64,000 nt of DNA. Source: Eublepharis macularius. Lineage: Eukaryota; Chordata; Lepidosauria; Squamata; Eublepharidae. Below, one piece after another: positions 13,027 to 24,480 of the stretch (its first letter is position 1; each line of letters begins with the position of its first letter). The notes beneath the pieces are model-generated. The model was not told the origin of the DNA, did no database searches, and was given only the letters and a program-made list of their open reading frames with translations. The DNA lies in NCBI RefSeq assembly GCF_028583425.1, contig NC_072790.1:63388052-63452051 (forward strand), written 5' to 3'. The position numbers were made by a program, and so were the translations under genes.

Positions 13027-14976
13027 TGGAAGAAAATTTTGTGACAACAGATATAAGCAATTCACACAATACTAGAATTTATATATGCTGAATATTATAC
13101 TTCACGTATGGAGATAGTTGGTAAACTAAGCACTGCTGTTGCAATTTGGGCTTCTTGTTCTCATCTCACTTTTGGCAACTAGAAATTGTTCTCAGGAAGC
13201 AAGGATGGCCCCATCACAGCTCTGGCTGTATGTTCTCAGAGAGAAAAAGAGCACACACATCCATAGCTGTGCTCCTTTCTGTTTTCCTAGCTGGAAATGA
13301 TGGGGTGGGTGACTCGCCCTCGCTTTCCTTACAAGAGAGAGTCAGTATACACACACGGGTAACAGCCATAACACTCAACTCTTTTATCCCTTGCAACAAC
13401 AGCTCCTCGCCGCTGTAATTGCTGCAGCTGCTGTGTCAATGCTTTAACTCTGCTGTACCTGAATATTTTGTAATCACATTTCTCTAGCAAAGCAAAAAAG
13501 GAGATGATTGATAGGAAGCTGAGATAAAAAAGAAGATGGACTTAGAATTACCACATCTTTATTCTGACATTTAGAACATACAGTACTTCTAGTAAAAAAA
13601 AATATTTTCCATCATCTCTCTGTGCTGCATTTCACATACCTAAATTTGTTGTCAGGTTTTACAGCCAGTATAAAATCCACAGGGAGGAATTGAAATAGAC
13701 ACTTGTTGGAGATAAGATTACTGTCTGGCACCTCCATCTGAAACATTCACGATGTCATAGCCGCTGGGTGTTACCACAAAGACTAGGAGAACATCACGTT
13801 GAGAATGGTGCAACAGTTGAAAGATCTTATTTTAATCACATTCGTTTGGTGCAGCAAATCTCTGGATTGGGACATACTCTTGTTAAGACTGAAGTGACAT
13901 GCCAATCTTAGCAAAGTTTCGGGCATGAAAATAGTCTCCCAAAAGTGAATGGCAGCTCTAAAGATGTTTGCCTTGCCATTGGTGGCTTGAATGGAACAAA
14001 ACTCACAAAGCCAAATATTTTCTAGACTGATTCCTGAAAAATAGTCTTACCTGCTGCAAGTGACCAGGTGTGTAGTTATAAAAGTGCCCTACAGAGTTTA
14101 TAACTGCAATGCATTGAAGTTTATCTAGAAATAAAAGTGAATTCAGAGGGTGGAGTGCATGCTGTGCATCAATCCTGTGAGGTTAGTGTGACTCCTGCTC
14201 CTTTATAAGGTACAGAAATGTGATTCCCCCCACCATGAATACCATGAACATACAGCTTCCCAAGCAGTGCTTCCTTAGGAGTGCACAAATGTTTCCTTGG
14301 CACTTCATTTTTTTTAAAAAAAACGTTTTGTTTCATTCATTGGTACATTAATTCATGTTCATTTTTCCATCGGTTTCCAGGGAAACACATTTAAATGGGA
14401 AGGCTGCATTCCTGAGCTGTACCTTTTTGGCTTTCATTGTCCAACTGCAATGTAATGCAAGGATTTTCTCTCTTACAAAGACAGAAAAGATTCCACTTTT
14501 ATCTGTACTCGACTCTTTCTCGAAGGCAGACAACATGACTGAGCTGGCATAGGGAGAATCTGGCATCCCAAAAAAGCTGGGCAGAGTTGCACAAGAGGGC
14601 ACAAAGACTTCCATTTGGCACTGCAAGGAAATGAGCAAATGTTGGTACTCCAAATTAGCATGACAACATTTTGTTTACTTATTCAAGGCACTTGATATCC
14701 AATTTTTCTTCAAAAGTCTTTTTAAAAACACAATTTAAACAATTTAAAATACAATGGAACCAGAGTGAAAAAGTACACTGAAGAGCCAGAGCTGGGATCC
14801 CCTGGAGAGGGGGTTTCATATCACAAAGAGCCAAGAACAGTTTAATTTCCACTCAAATTTTGGCTATGCCTAGGATTTAAGTACCTGCACGAGAGGGAAA
14901 CAAAAGTTCAGCCTAGATCTCACACAGCTGGATTCAGCTTCTCCCTCAATTCCCCTTGTTGTTACACAGGGAGTTA
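13027..14976. other. No gene seen; LINE-tail-like A-rich end near 14690-14760
   Basis: No coding support. Around 14690-14760 the sequence ('aaacacaatttaaacaattt') looks like the antisense 3' UTR of a LINE. Confidence 0.4.
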
Positions 14977-15499
14977 TAGGGCCGGATCGACAGGGGGCAG
15001 GGGAGGTAGTCTGCCCCTGGTGCTGTCAAAGAGGGGTTGCTGGGTACAGCTGCCAGCCACCAGGAGCACGTGGGCAGCTGAGCAGAGGGCTGAGAGCCCG
15101 CCCATGCCATTCGCCTGCCCCGAGGGCAGGGGGCATGCAGCAAGCCTGCTGCCCCATCAGCATGTCACCTGCACAGCAAGCTGGCTGCCCCAGCATGCTG
15201 TGGAGCTGGCGACAGCAGCGCTGGTGGCTGGGAGGCTGCCCGTGCCATTTGCCTGCCCCGCTGAGGGGGCGGCTGGCTTGCCACGTGACCCCTGTCCTGT
15301 GAGGAAGGCGAATGGCGCGGGCGGCCTCCCAGCCACCTGCGCTGCTACCGCCAGCTCCGTGGCACACTGGGGCAGCTGGCTTGCTGCGGGGCGGTGCACT
15401 CTGCCCTACATGATGACATCACAGAAGTGACGTCATCACACAGTGCCGGAGGCCAGACTTGGGTTGCCCTGGGTGCCGGCAACCCTAGATCCAGCCCTG
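14977..15499. mobile_element. GC-rich hAT-like non-autonomous element A
   Basis: The terminal inverted repeats are tagggccggatc and gatccagccctg. Flanking 8-bp direct repeats are gggagtta (14969-14976) and gggagata (15500-15507), 7 of 8 identical, as expected for hAT insertions. The interior is GC-rich, lacks a transposase, and holds an imperfect palindrome tgatgacatcac/gtgacgtcatca (15411-15438) containing the CRE octamer TGACGTCA. The open frames here (up to 136 codons) reflect base composition. Confidence 0.6.
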
Positions 15500-15507
15500 G
15501 GGAGATA

Positions 15508-15984
15508 TGTTGTGTACTGTGAAAGGCAGAAGCATGGCCTCTGGAAGTCCATTGATACACCTTTCAGATATCCTCCTCCCTTCCCCCCCCCCCCGATCAT
15601 AATGCATGCAGTCTGTGAGAGAACAGGTCTCTAATGGAGAATACTGTTACAGTTCATTAAAAATACCAAGCGTAATTGCTAAAGGGATACTGGCTTATAT
15701 TTGTGTTTGGCAGAGGCTGGCATGTGGAATCTTCCAGGGAAAAGGTCAGAGCAAGCACAGAGGCTTGCATTTGGCATCCCAAGAATGTGGCATTGCAGAG
15801 TGGGCACAGAGGGGTGCTGGATTTCCTGCAGGCAATACTACAGCAGCAAGGAGGCCAGATTCAGGGGTGGTTTTATTGATTCTGGGGCCCTAGGAAAATC
15901 ACTCCCATATACTCCGTCTGAGGCCTGCACCTGCTAGGGCAAAGCAAGAGGGGACCCTCCCCCATGGTGAGGGGTCTGGAGGGG
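15508..15984. other. No gene seen; poly-C run near 15584
   Basis: Intervening sequence with a homopolymer C tract and no supported gene. Confidence 0.4.
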
Positions 15985-16566
15985 TCTGGAAATGAAGTTC
16001 TATGAGGAAAGGTTGAAGGAGTTCAGTATGTTTAGCCTGGAGAAGGGATGATTGAGAGGTGATATGATAGCCATCTTCAAGTACCTGAAGGGCTGTCATA
16101 CAGAGGATGGCGCAGAGTTTTCCACTGCCCCAGAAGGTCGGACCAGAACTAATGGCTTGAAATTAAATCAAAAGAATTTTCGGCTAAACATTAGGAAGAA
16201 CTTTCTGACAGAGCAGCCCCTGAGTGGAACAGGCTTCCTCGGGAGGTGGTGGGCTCTCCTTTGGAGGCTTTTAAGCAGTGGCTAGATGGCCATCTGACAG
16301 CAATGCTGATTCTGTGAACCTGGGCAGATCATGAGGGAGAGGGCTTAGTTTTCATGGGACCTTCTTACACGCCCAGGGCACAGCCAATCACCACCTTGGG
16401 ATCAGGTAGGGATCCTGATGATGTTTTGACATCTTCTGGGCATGGAACAGGGGTCACTGGGTATGTGTGTGCAGGGGCAGGGAGGTACTTGTGAATTTCC
16501 TGCATTGTGAAGAGGGTTGAACTAGATGAGGTTCCTAGAGGTCCCTTCCAACCCTATGATTCTATT
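15985..16566 (+). mobile_element. CR1 LINE 3' end, 5' truncated
   Basis: Reads as the C-terminal part of CR1 ORF2 with frameshifts (a RGDMIAIFKYLKGCH block at 16049-16093, then an NGLKLNQKNFRLNIRKNF block). It is followed by the 3' UTR and the usual CR1 end 'ccctatgattctatt' at about 16552-16566. The corresponding peptide occurs in the minus-strand CR1 at 31539-31600. Confidence 0.85.
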
Positions 16567-18636
16567 AGTCTATGTGGATGGGTAGAACTCATTGCCAGAA
16601 GCAAGCTGCCTGAGACAGGCGTGGGCACAAGTCAGCTGCCCAAACTTTCAATGAGCAGGAATGAGTGGACCAAGTCCTAGATGGGGCAGGTGCAAACAGC
16701 AGTGACAGCAGGAACTTGCTATTATTCTTTCTCCTCTTCATTGGAGGCATGTGGGTGTGGGGGGGGCATGGGCAGTTGGGCTCCCTAGCTTAAGACCAAG
16801 TGCCGCTGCCCAGATTGCCCATTGGTTAAGGTCATCCCTGCGCAAACTTGACATGGGTGCCCAAGACATTGAAAGTGAGTATGAAAGTGAGCATGCTTAT
16901 GGAAATCACTTTAAGCGCACCTGCATGCTGCAATAAGAGACAGACAGAAAACCTGACTAGTGAGAGTGCACTGAGCGTCAGTAATGCACAAGAACTCAGA
17001 CTTGCAAATAAGGTGCTCCCAAGTCTCAGAGTACAGAATTCATGGATCTTTCTATCAATTTTTTTAAAAAATAACCCTTTCCATTTAATAAATGCTGAGG
17101 AGAATAAAGCATAGCTCTGAAGACACACCAGCTGTAACCTGAGCGGCACCTCTCTGCCCTGGCCCCCTCCTTAGGGAAGGACATGATTTAAGGCCCGATA
17201 GCATGTTGACTCCAGAAACTGCTTTGAACTCTTCTTCATTCTGTTCTGGTCACTAGTATCCGCTTCTCCTGCTGCCAAGTGTCATAATGTACTATCAATG
17301 GTATGCTTAAAAAATTCTGGACGTGCAAATAAGGACACAAACAGCTTACCCCTTCTCTAGTAATTCAACAGTTACTCTTCTCTCTGTGTTAATGACTGGT
17401 GCTTTGCTCTATTGCTCAGGACAATTTGAACGAAAACTGACCCAACCATTTCTTCCATATGGTATATCAGAGCTGGAGCTTTGAAACAGGGTGTTGATGA
17501 ATGTTGAATTCCAGGTCAGTTTTATGGACCCAGGCATAACTTTTTTCCCCTTGCTGAAATAGAAATCCCCACCCAGAAAGTATAAACAGACCTTTTTTTA
17601 TTTAACTATTTATTGTGCATTTGAATTTTGACAAGGGAATCAGACTCAAAATAATCTGAAAGCCCAGATCAGGACAAGCTTGTTCATTTGATTAAAATAT
17701 TTATATTTTGTTTTTTCTCTGGAGGGCCTAAAACAGAGTACAGTAAATCAGCAGTGACTGGTATGGGCTGAAGGCGGGATAGTTAATGGTAGTGAGCCAG
17801 CATTAGGCAGATAAACTAATTCCCTAATGCCACCTCTTTTTGCTGCTGTGTTTGCCTCAATAGTAGAAGAACCAGTACAGGAAAGAAATCATGCCCCCTC
17901 CTTCTTTCCTAAAATCCACAATTGAATACACTGAGCAGGAAAGTAAGGTTTATGAGACAAGCTGGGAGGGGTGGTGATGGCATATGAGCTCTGAAGGTCT
18001 CAAGGGGATCCAGGACTCCCTAAAACCCTAGCTCAAGAACTTGTTTTCAGTGTTGTGAATTAATACACAGCAAGGAGGTATATATGGCTGCACGTAAATG
18101 TCAGAGGTATTTCCTCATCCTCACCCTCACCTTCCATAACTTTCCTTCAGCTTCTCAGAGCTGGGAGAAAAATATTTTTCCTTACACTGAGGGAAAACGT
18201 CATTCTGTGGCAGCAAGATTTCACATAGAGACTCATACTGGTGTGAATCTTCCACTCTAGGCTTTCCCCTGTTGACCTATCAGGGGCTCAGAGGGAACCT
18301 AACGCCCTAGTTGGATGGGTCTGGTTGAAAGGGAAAGGAAAGCCCTCTGCTTCTCTTAGGAGGGACTTGCTTGCTTGCAGTGCTGAGTATCGGAAAGAAA
18401 AAACAGACAGACTGACTGACTGAATAGTTGGCAGCCTGCCATCCCCTGGGCTTCCTAGTAAGGAAGGACAGAGTCAAGCAGAAGAGGGGACTTGGGGCAG
18501 CCTGAATTGATACTGTCCTATTCGCCATAATGGACTAGCTCTATAACAACAAATATGTCAGAATGGCATAAATTAACATATAAAACAGTCAGCCTCAACC
18601 TCATTCATAGCATCAGTAGAAAATTACTTGTGGTAG
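16567..18636. other. No gene seen
   Basis: No supported coding sequence or RNA gene. Poly-T and AT-rich stretches at 17590-17720 may be old LINE tail material. Confidence 0.4.
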
Positions 18637-18639
18637 ACT

Positions 18640-18897
18640 GAACAGTTTGGTGTAGTGGTTAAGAGTGGCAGAACTCTAATTTGGAGAACTGGGTTTGATT
18701 CTCCACTCTTCCACTTGAAGCCAGCTCGGTGACATTGGGTCAGTCATAGTTTCTTGGAGCTCTCTCAGCCACACCCACCTCATAGGATGATTATTGTGAG
18801 GATAATAATAATACACTGTGTAAACCACTCTGAGTGGGTGTTAAGTTATCCTGAAGGGTGGTATATAAATTGAATGTTATTCTTATGTTATTATTAA
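18640..18897 (+). mobile_element. tRNA-headed reptilian SINE
   Basis: The tRNA-derived head 'agtttggtgtagtggttaag' carries box A-like sequence, and 'gggtttgattctccac' carries the box B region. The body includes 'cccacctcataggatgat', and the tail 'ctgaagggtggtatataaat' ends in a TTATT-rich stretch. This is the same family as 37695, 41018, 41248, 48066 and 60575. I would call it a Sauria/Squamata-type SINE. Confidence 0.85.
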
Positions 18898-19614
18898 CAC
18901 CTGGAGCGTGCATCCCAAAAATCCTGAGCCAAAAATATACATTAAAATTGCAGTTTCAGGTTGTTACTGTGTTTTCCATATTGGAAACAGTGAAGAGAAA
19001 TGTGCTAAGGGGCACTTTTCTACTCCACTAGCCTACCTAAGTGAAGTCTTACTATTGGTAATGTATGGATAACATAACACTGGCCTATCTCATCCATCAC
19101 CCTTCTTGCATGTTCTAAGAATATTACATGCAATTTTGGCCCACTGCTCTTTTTCTTACTATTTTTTGGCAGCTAAGCTAACCTTGGTGAGGTGATGGAT
19201 GTATTGCAAGGTGATTCATTAACAGCTTAAGGCAACTGTATTTTATTTCTAATGGATAGTATGATAAAACTGTCTGACCTCATGTAGCACCGCTTGGCCT
19301 AATGCAGAAGCAGGAACCAGTGTCCATGGCCTTTCAGTTTAGAAAGAGCATTCCCAGAATACACATAGAGAAAGGAATGCATTTAATTTGTATGCAGATG
19401 ATGCAGGCTGCTCTGTGGAGCAGGAAATTCTTGTTTTTCAGAGTCTGAAAGTAGCATAAACCACGCCAGCAGCATTTTAGACTGCAGCTAATGATAACCA
19501 AGGAACAGATTTCTGTGGTACCTTCATAGGGCAAGATGGTGTATATCCATCTGGACATAAGCTGTAAGATACAATAATGGAGTCAGGGAATGTGAAAAAA
19601 CATACTGATGAGAA

Positions 19615-19830
19615 GAACCAGCATGGTGCAGAGGTTAGAGCATTGGACTAGTAACTGGGAGACCAAGGTTTGGATCCTCCATCTGCCATGGAAGCTTTCT
19701 GGGTGACCTTGAACCAATCACATGCTTTTAGGTGGTGTGTGTTAGGATAAAGCAGAAGAAGGGAGAAAGACCTTGTCAGTCACCTCGGATTCCCATTTGG
19801 GAGAAAGTCAGGGTATAAATATCTAGATAT
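19615..19830 (+). mobile_element. tRNA-headed SINE, second subfamily
   Basis: Head 'gcatggtgcagaggttagag' and 'ggtttggatcctccatctgc' (box B region), with the tail 'agtcagggtataaat'. This subfamily has 'ccatggaagctttctgggtga' where the first has 'cttgaagccagctgg'. Related copies are at 29697, 55400 and 63585. Confidence 0.75.
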
Positions 19831-20209
19831 GTGAGGAAGACATCTAGACTAGAAAATAAAAAACGGAGCCCATTTACTATAAGTAATACTAAGTGGTTCA
19901 GGAACCTCGTGTGACCCTCTGAAAAGGTGCCTGAGGCTCTTTCTGACCACTGTTTCCCAATATGGCATCTCCCATTGTTTCAGAAACGTAGTCAAATCCA
20001 TTTTCTGGTTGGGCTTGTGGCTGGTAGGTTGGTAACTCTCCTACATCAACAGCAATTAATCATATTTCATTACTCATTTGTTAATTTTGTAGGCTTTAGA
20101 TAGGAAGCTATATGAGATGGGCATTTTTGATGGTTAGCACCTGGTTGTCACCATGTTTGTTTGTGTATTCTTACTACCTGGCTATTGGCTGATTTTATTT
20201 GTGCTGTAG

Positions 20210-20264
20210 CTCTGACATGATGGAGAAGGAGAAGAAGGGAGAAATAAGTGGGGAGACTTCTGAG
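20210..20264 (+). CDS. Candidate first coding exon of an unassigned gene
   Basis: The exon is bounded by a possible acceptor (gattttatttgtgctgtag, ending 20209) and a good donor (GAG|gtaaag at 20265). An ATG at 20217, directly followed by a second at 20220, opens a 16-codon frame, MMEKEKKGEISGETSE. It ends in phase 0, the phase needed by the candidate exon at 40468. The composition (Glu, Lys, Gly, Ser) suits a disordered N-terminus and matches the acidic, proline-rich start of the next exon. If real, nucleotides 20210-20216 are 5' UTR and at least one non-coding exon lies upstream. The exon is short, so the evidence is splice context plus phase agreement only. No recognised domain, and the gene is not assigned. 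A chance match cannot be excluded. Confidence 0.45.
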
Positions 20265-20684
20265 GTAAAGTGCCTCTTTAGATTTAATGCTGTCTTATTA
20301 ATCCCCACACTCTGGCTTCTCCTTTTCTTCCATTTAAATCCCAGCTGCCACAATATCCATAAAAAGAAGGACACAAGCTGTATTTAATATATAGTATGTT
20401 GTAGCTTTATGTTTCCTAAAGGGCTTATATTTGTGACCCTGAGAATGTGGTACTTAATAATGAGGTGATTAGAAACCCGTTTCCCACAGCTATTTTAAAC
20501 TGGACAGCCAGCACACAGTTGGAACAGAACAACCAAAGATTCATTTGCAGGAAATAAATCATAAAAATGGGTAAAGATATAGTGTGGAATGAATAAGAAG
20601 CGCAGATGTACAACTGGCTCACTACTGGCTTCTCAGAGGTTGTTTTCCTCACTGGGAGGTTACTAGTTGAACCTGAGTCTAGCT

Positions 20685-21358
20685 TAGGGTTCCTGTCCCC
20701 CCGCTCGGGGCAGGGGATCTCCCAATCCCACCCTCCCTCCCCTGCGCCCGCTTACCTGGCCGGCGGGGGTCGGGTGCTCCCTGGGGTGCCCCCTCCCTGG
20801 GTGGTGCGGCGCGCCTCTGGGTGCGGGGTGTGCTCCCACGCCACGAGAGCAGGAAGCGGCAGAGAGAAAGCAGGCGGCAGTTGCAAGAGCATGCCACTCT
20901 CACTTCTGCCGCTGCGGCCGTCGCAGCCTGCTCTTTTGCCGTGGCTGCCACCATCCCTCTGCAGCCGGTGCTGGCAGGGACAAGGGGCGCGGTGGTGGCA
21001 GTGGCAAGAGAGTGAGCTGAGGTGGCCACGTCCTGCTATCTCTCCGCTGCTGCCACCGCGCTCCTTGTCCCTGCCGCCATGGGCAGCACAGCGGCAGCTG
21101 CGGCCACGGCGAGAGAGAGAGAGCAGGCCATGGCCACCGCAGCTTGCTCTCTTGTCACCGCCGCCACTGCCCTGTGCTGCCTGTGCCAGCAAGAGAGACA
21201 GAGAGAGCTGTGAGAGAGCTCCTGAAGTGATGTCATCATGCACACCGGGAGCACATGCACACTTTGCGCGCATGCGGGCACAACAAGAAAAGCCCCGACG
21301 AGGTAGGAGCCAGCGTCCCAGTCTCCCGCTGGGAGACTTGAGGAACCTGGCAACCCTA
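20685..21358. mobile_element. GC-rich hAT-like non-autonomous element B
   Basis: The ends are tagggttcctgtcccc and cctggcaacccta. The 8-bp flanks are gtctagct (20677-20684) and gcctagct (21359-21366), 7 of 8 identical. A small hairpin agtctcccgctgggagact sits near the right end (21320-21338). The interior is very GC-rich with Ala/Arg/Ser-coding frames of up to 252 codons; these appear on both strands and are a composition effect. The motif gaagtgatgtcatca (21224-21238) is shared with elements A and C. Confidence 0.65.
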
Positions 21359-21366
21359 GCCTAGCT

Positions 21367-22080
21367 TCACTAGGGATGCCAGTCCCCTGGTGGGTTGTCA
21401 AACAATAGGGCACCTCTGGGTAAAGTGGAAACCCCTAACCAAAACTATAACCCACCCGGAGGTTAAAGGGAGAAGTCGCTCTTAATTTCTAAAAATATTT
21501 TATATTTTAAATATTTTTTTAAAGTGCAAAAGTGCCAGCAGTGATTAATAAATGTACAGCAATATATATTAAGCTACAACTAACATTAATAGTCTAATAA
21601 CCTTGCCAATCAATAATACTATAGTTTATTCACCAATAAATAACTATTAATAAATTACAAAAGTATTTTACAATAAATAGACTACAAAAATATATATAAT
21701 ATTAATACAGATAAACATCCAACTGGTGGGTAGTCCTTTAATATGACCAAAAAGAATCCACTTCCTCACCAGGTAAGACTGGTTGATATATTGTAGTTTA
21801 AATAAAATAATTTCTTCCCCTCCGGATAGATCTCCTCAGCAAATAATAACTGCTGATAAGATTCTCTTCGGGTTCCTCACTGCTCTATCAACTTTCCAAG
21901 AAGTGGCCTCAGAACCACTACAAAACAGATTTTGATGGACCCTTAAAAGGATGCTTGTTTGCTTCATTAAAACAAGAATCCTACCCTACTCTGTCCCCCC
22001 AAATCCTAACTGAAAGAAAAGCCAGACTCAGCTTAAGGGGTAGAAAGTCCATGACGTAAATGGCATTTCAGAATAACACT
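21367..22080. other. AT-rich unclassified block
   Basis: The block begins with a TIR-like 'tagggatgccagtcccctgg' at 21372, then about 600 bp of A/T-rich sequence with many TAA/TTA repeats. No gene. It may be another decayed DNA element, because the start resembles the neighbouring TAGGGTTGCCAG ends. Confidence 0.35.
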
Positions 22081-22295
22081 TAGGGTTACCAGGTCCATGT
22101 TAGGAAATTCCTGGAGATTTTGGGGGTGGAGCCTGGAGAGGGTGCAGTTTGGGGGAAGGAGGGGCCTCAGTGGGGTATGATGCCATAGAATTCACCCTTC
22201 AGAGCATTCATTTTCTCCAGGGGAACTGGTCTCTGTTGCCTGGAGATCAGTTGTAATTCCAGGAGATCTCTAGCTACCTGGAGGCTGGCAACCCA
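22081..22295. mobile_element. TAGGGTTGCCAG-type MITE, copy 1
   Basis: About 215 bp. Left end 'tagggttaccaggtcc', right end 'gaggctggcaaccc', with the internal blocks 'ctggagattttgggggtgga' and 'tctccaggggaactgg'. A second copy on the opposite strand is at 38838-39058. The family is very common in lizard genomes; classification as hAT-like is an inference from the ends. Confidence 0.7.
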
Positions 22296-22984
22296 AGTTA
22301 GGATCATGTGCTTATCTCATTACAGATGAGCCTTTTAAGTAGGTACTATTTTCTTACACATGGCTGAATCAAGAGAAAGAAAGATGCATTTCTTTTGACA
22401 GTGTTTAGGCCTGGTCATAGCTGGCCCTGTTCTATGCAGATTGAGTACAGGAGTTACGGCTCCTAACTCACCATATGTACATACATAAATGTGGACCAGT
22501 GCAACAAACACATTCCTTATGTAAGTAGGCCCTGCTCAGGTGCTCTGTCTATCTCTTTGTCATGATATGGGGGTTGTATGAGCAGACCTTTATTTGCACA
22601 GGAATATAAATGCATAGGCACTGTTGGAGATCTAAGAGCGAGTGAGCAGTAATCTGAAGTTTACTCCTGGAACCACACCACAACAATGTGCAAACTATTC
22701 CTTCTCTGGGGACAGCTGTAATTAATCTATAGGATGAGATTATCCTTTAAATCTGTAACTGAATTAATGGAATAACCCCACAAATCATCTGAGCAGTGTT
22801 TTGAACTATAGTTATTTGTCCCTTTTGGAGAAATTGTCTGATTAAAAAGGATGTCACCTGAACACACAGTCTCTGTGCCAATTTAATTCACATTGAAGAA
22901 AACAAAATCTAGAAACAATATACTGAAGTACTGTGAAGTAGAATTTTGCATAGTTTTAAACATCCTTATCATTGGCTTGATATC

Positions 22985-23110
22985 TGTGGCCAACCTATTG
23001 TGGCTCCCACTTTATGGAATGGCCTACATGATGAAGTAAGGAATGTTTCCACTCTACTAGCTTTCTCCAAACTATGTTGCGATGGACTGCTCTAGTTCCA
23101 TCTCTCCCAG
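22985..23110 (+). mobile_element. LINE ORF2 C-terminal remnant (L2/CR1 clade)
   Basis: The frame 'gctcccactttatggaatgg' onward reads APTLWNGLHDEVRNVSTLLA, matching the 'WN.LP.EVR..PSLL.F' C-terminal motif of these LINE reverse transcriptases. Short, 5' truncated and decayed. Confidence 0.55.
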
Positions 23111-23909
23111 AGGAGCTGACTGAATCTTGGAGCCAGGCTGTCAGCTGAGAAAGGTTAGAGGGAGAAGGGTTTCGTGCTGCTGAAGGAGGAAGCAGTATGT
23201 GGGATAGCTGCCTTCTGTCAACTGTTATATAAATCTGGGATTATAAATTCACATGTGTTCGACTTGTAAATAAAAATTAATGATTTTTTTTCTCTGTTTA
23301 AACCCAGCTGACTGATAACTGTTGCCTCTGGGGAAACAACATATTCACACAAACCATTCTGGTCATGACCAAGATATCTCAGGAACTAAATGGTGGCAGT
23401 GTATAAGGGAAATAAATACCAAGTTCCCTTACTCCAATAACCCTGGGCAATAGATGGGTAAGCAATAGTGAATTTAGGGAACGGGCTGCTCTGTCTGGTG
23501 AAGTCCCTATGAAAAGGAGAGGGGGATCCATGTGTAAATGGTTCCAGGATCTTGACCAAGTAAATAGAGATTAGGTGAATTGTGATGAATTGTGACTGTC
23601 ATATCTGCCTGAATCCCTGAACCTGAGGAAGAGAGGTTTTTGTATGAGAGGCACTGTTAAGGGGTCACACTCACAGCATATGCAAAAATCCAGGAAGGCT
23701 TTTTCTTACACAGGCAATACAGCTGCAATATAACAAAGATACTTAGATGAAGGGTTAGGGACTGTGATCTATATTGCTGGGTATGGTTTGTACTGCCTGT
23801 GCTATAAATAAGAACATAAGGAGTCCATCTAGTCCAGCATCCTGTCTCATATAATGGCCAACCTAGGATCCTATTTTGTAAGGATCCTACTATGCATTGT
23901 TAACACATC
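23111..23909. other. No gene; short interspersed fragment at 23815-23890
   Basis: Mostly unassigned. At 23815-23890 'gtccatctagtccagcatcc' belongs to the same reptilian interspersed fragment type as 2290-2400. Confidence 0.4.
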
Positions 23910-24096
23910 GTGGCCAAATCCACACTTACCAGCATAGCGCTAAACAGTTGGAATGATAGCGTCTTCCTGGCGCTTTTTCTGATGTCATCGTGCCATGAGC
24001 GTGGCATCATGGCACAATGATGTCATAAACCGCGCCAAGAAGACGCTATCATTCCGACTGTTTAGCACTATGCTGGTAAGTGTGGATTCAGCCCAT
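23910..24096. mobile_element. Palindromic MITE with arms of about 80 bp
   Basis: 'tggccaaatccacacttacc' on the left pairs with 'ggtaagtgtggattcagccc' on the right, and 'atgatagcgtcttcctggcgc' pairs with 'gcgccaagaagacgctatcat'. The centre holds 'ctgatgtcatcgtgcca', near-identical to the centre of the MITE at 10836. No coding capacity. The target duplication is unclear. Confidence 0.75.
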
Positions 24097-24189
24097 GTTA
24101 ATACTTACGCTTTGCTTCAGCTCTGTTTCAGATTTCTAGTTGGTTCCAAATTTCTACAATAAAACCCTATTGTGTTGTTTACTGGATGT

Positions 24190-24480
24190 CCCATCCTGTT
24201 GGTTGTATTGATTTACTTTGTGTAATTCACCTTGAGTCCCAGTGAGAAAGGCGGACAATATAAACAATGGCTGTTTTCACACTGTCTATAAATCGCAAGA
24301 GACTCACGGAAGGCTGCCGCTTCCTCTCCTGATTTTTAACACCATCCGACGCCGTAAATCACTGTTTGTGGCGTTTTGTAAACAGATAGCATCAAAAATC
24401 GTGTGAGAAAGTCTGCAGCCTTCCGTGAGTCTCGGGCGATTTATAGACAGTGTGAAAACGGCCAATGCAAATAAATAATT
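24190..24480 (+). mobile_element. L2-like LINE 3' tail, interrupted by a MITE
   Basis: 'caccttgagtcccagtgag' then 'aaaggcggacaatataaa' is the L2-type tail seen in antisense at 2690-2740. It resumes after the MITE as 'caatgcaaataaataat' at 24463-24479, which recreates the expected A/T-rich tail. Confidence 0.65.
24270..24462. mobile_element. Palindromic MITE with 5-bp target duplication CAATG
   Basis: The ends gctgttttcacactgtc and gacagtgtgaaaacggc extend into arms of about 45 bp (cgcaagagactcacggaag against cttccgtgagtctcgggcg). The element is flanked by caatg at 24265-24269 and 24463-24467. Removing it restores a continuous L2 tail, which independently supports these borders. The terminal 13 bp match the MITE at 10836. 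No transposase in the window. Confidence 0.75.

Noticed and set aside
15020..15430. 136-codon frame and its antisense partners
   Set aside because: Composition effect within a GC-rich element with defined ends and 8-bp flanks.
20606..21413. 252- and 173-codon frames on both strands
   Set aside because: Both strands are open because of high GC in a hAT-like element. The Ala/Arg/Ser-rich peptides have no domain.
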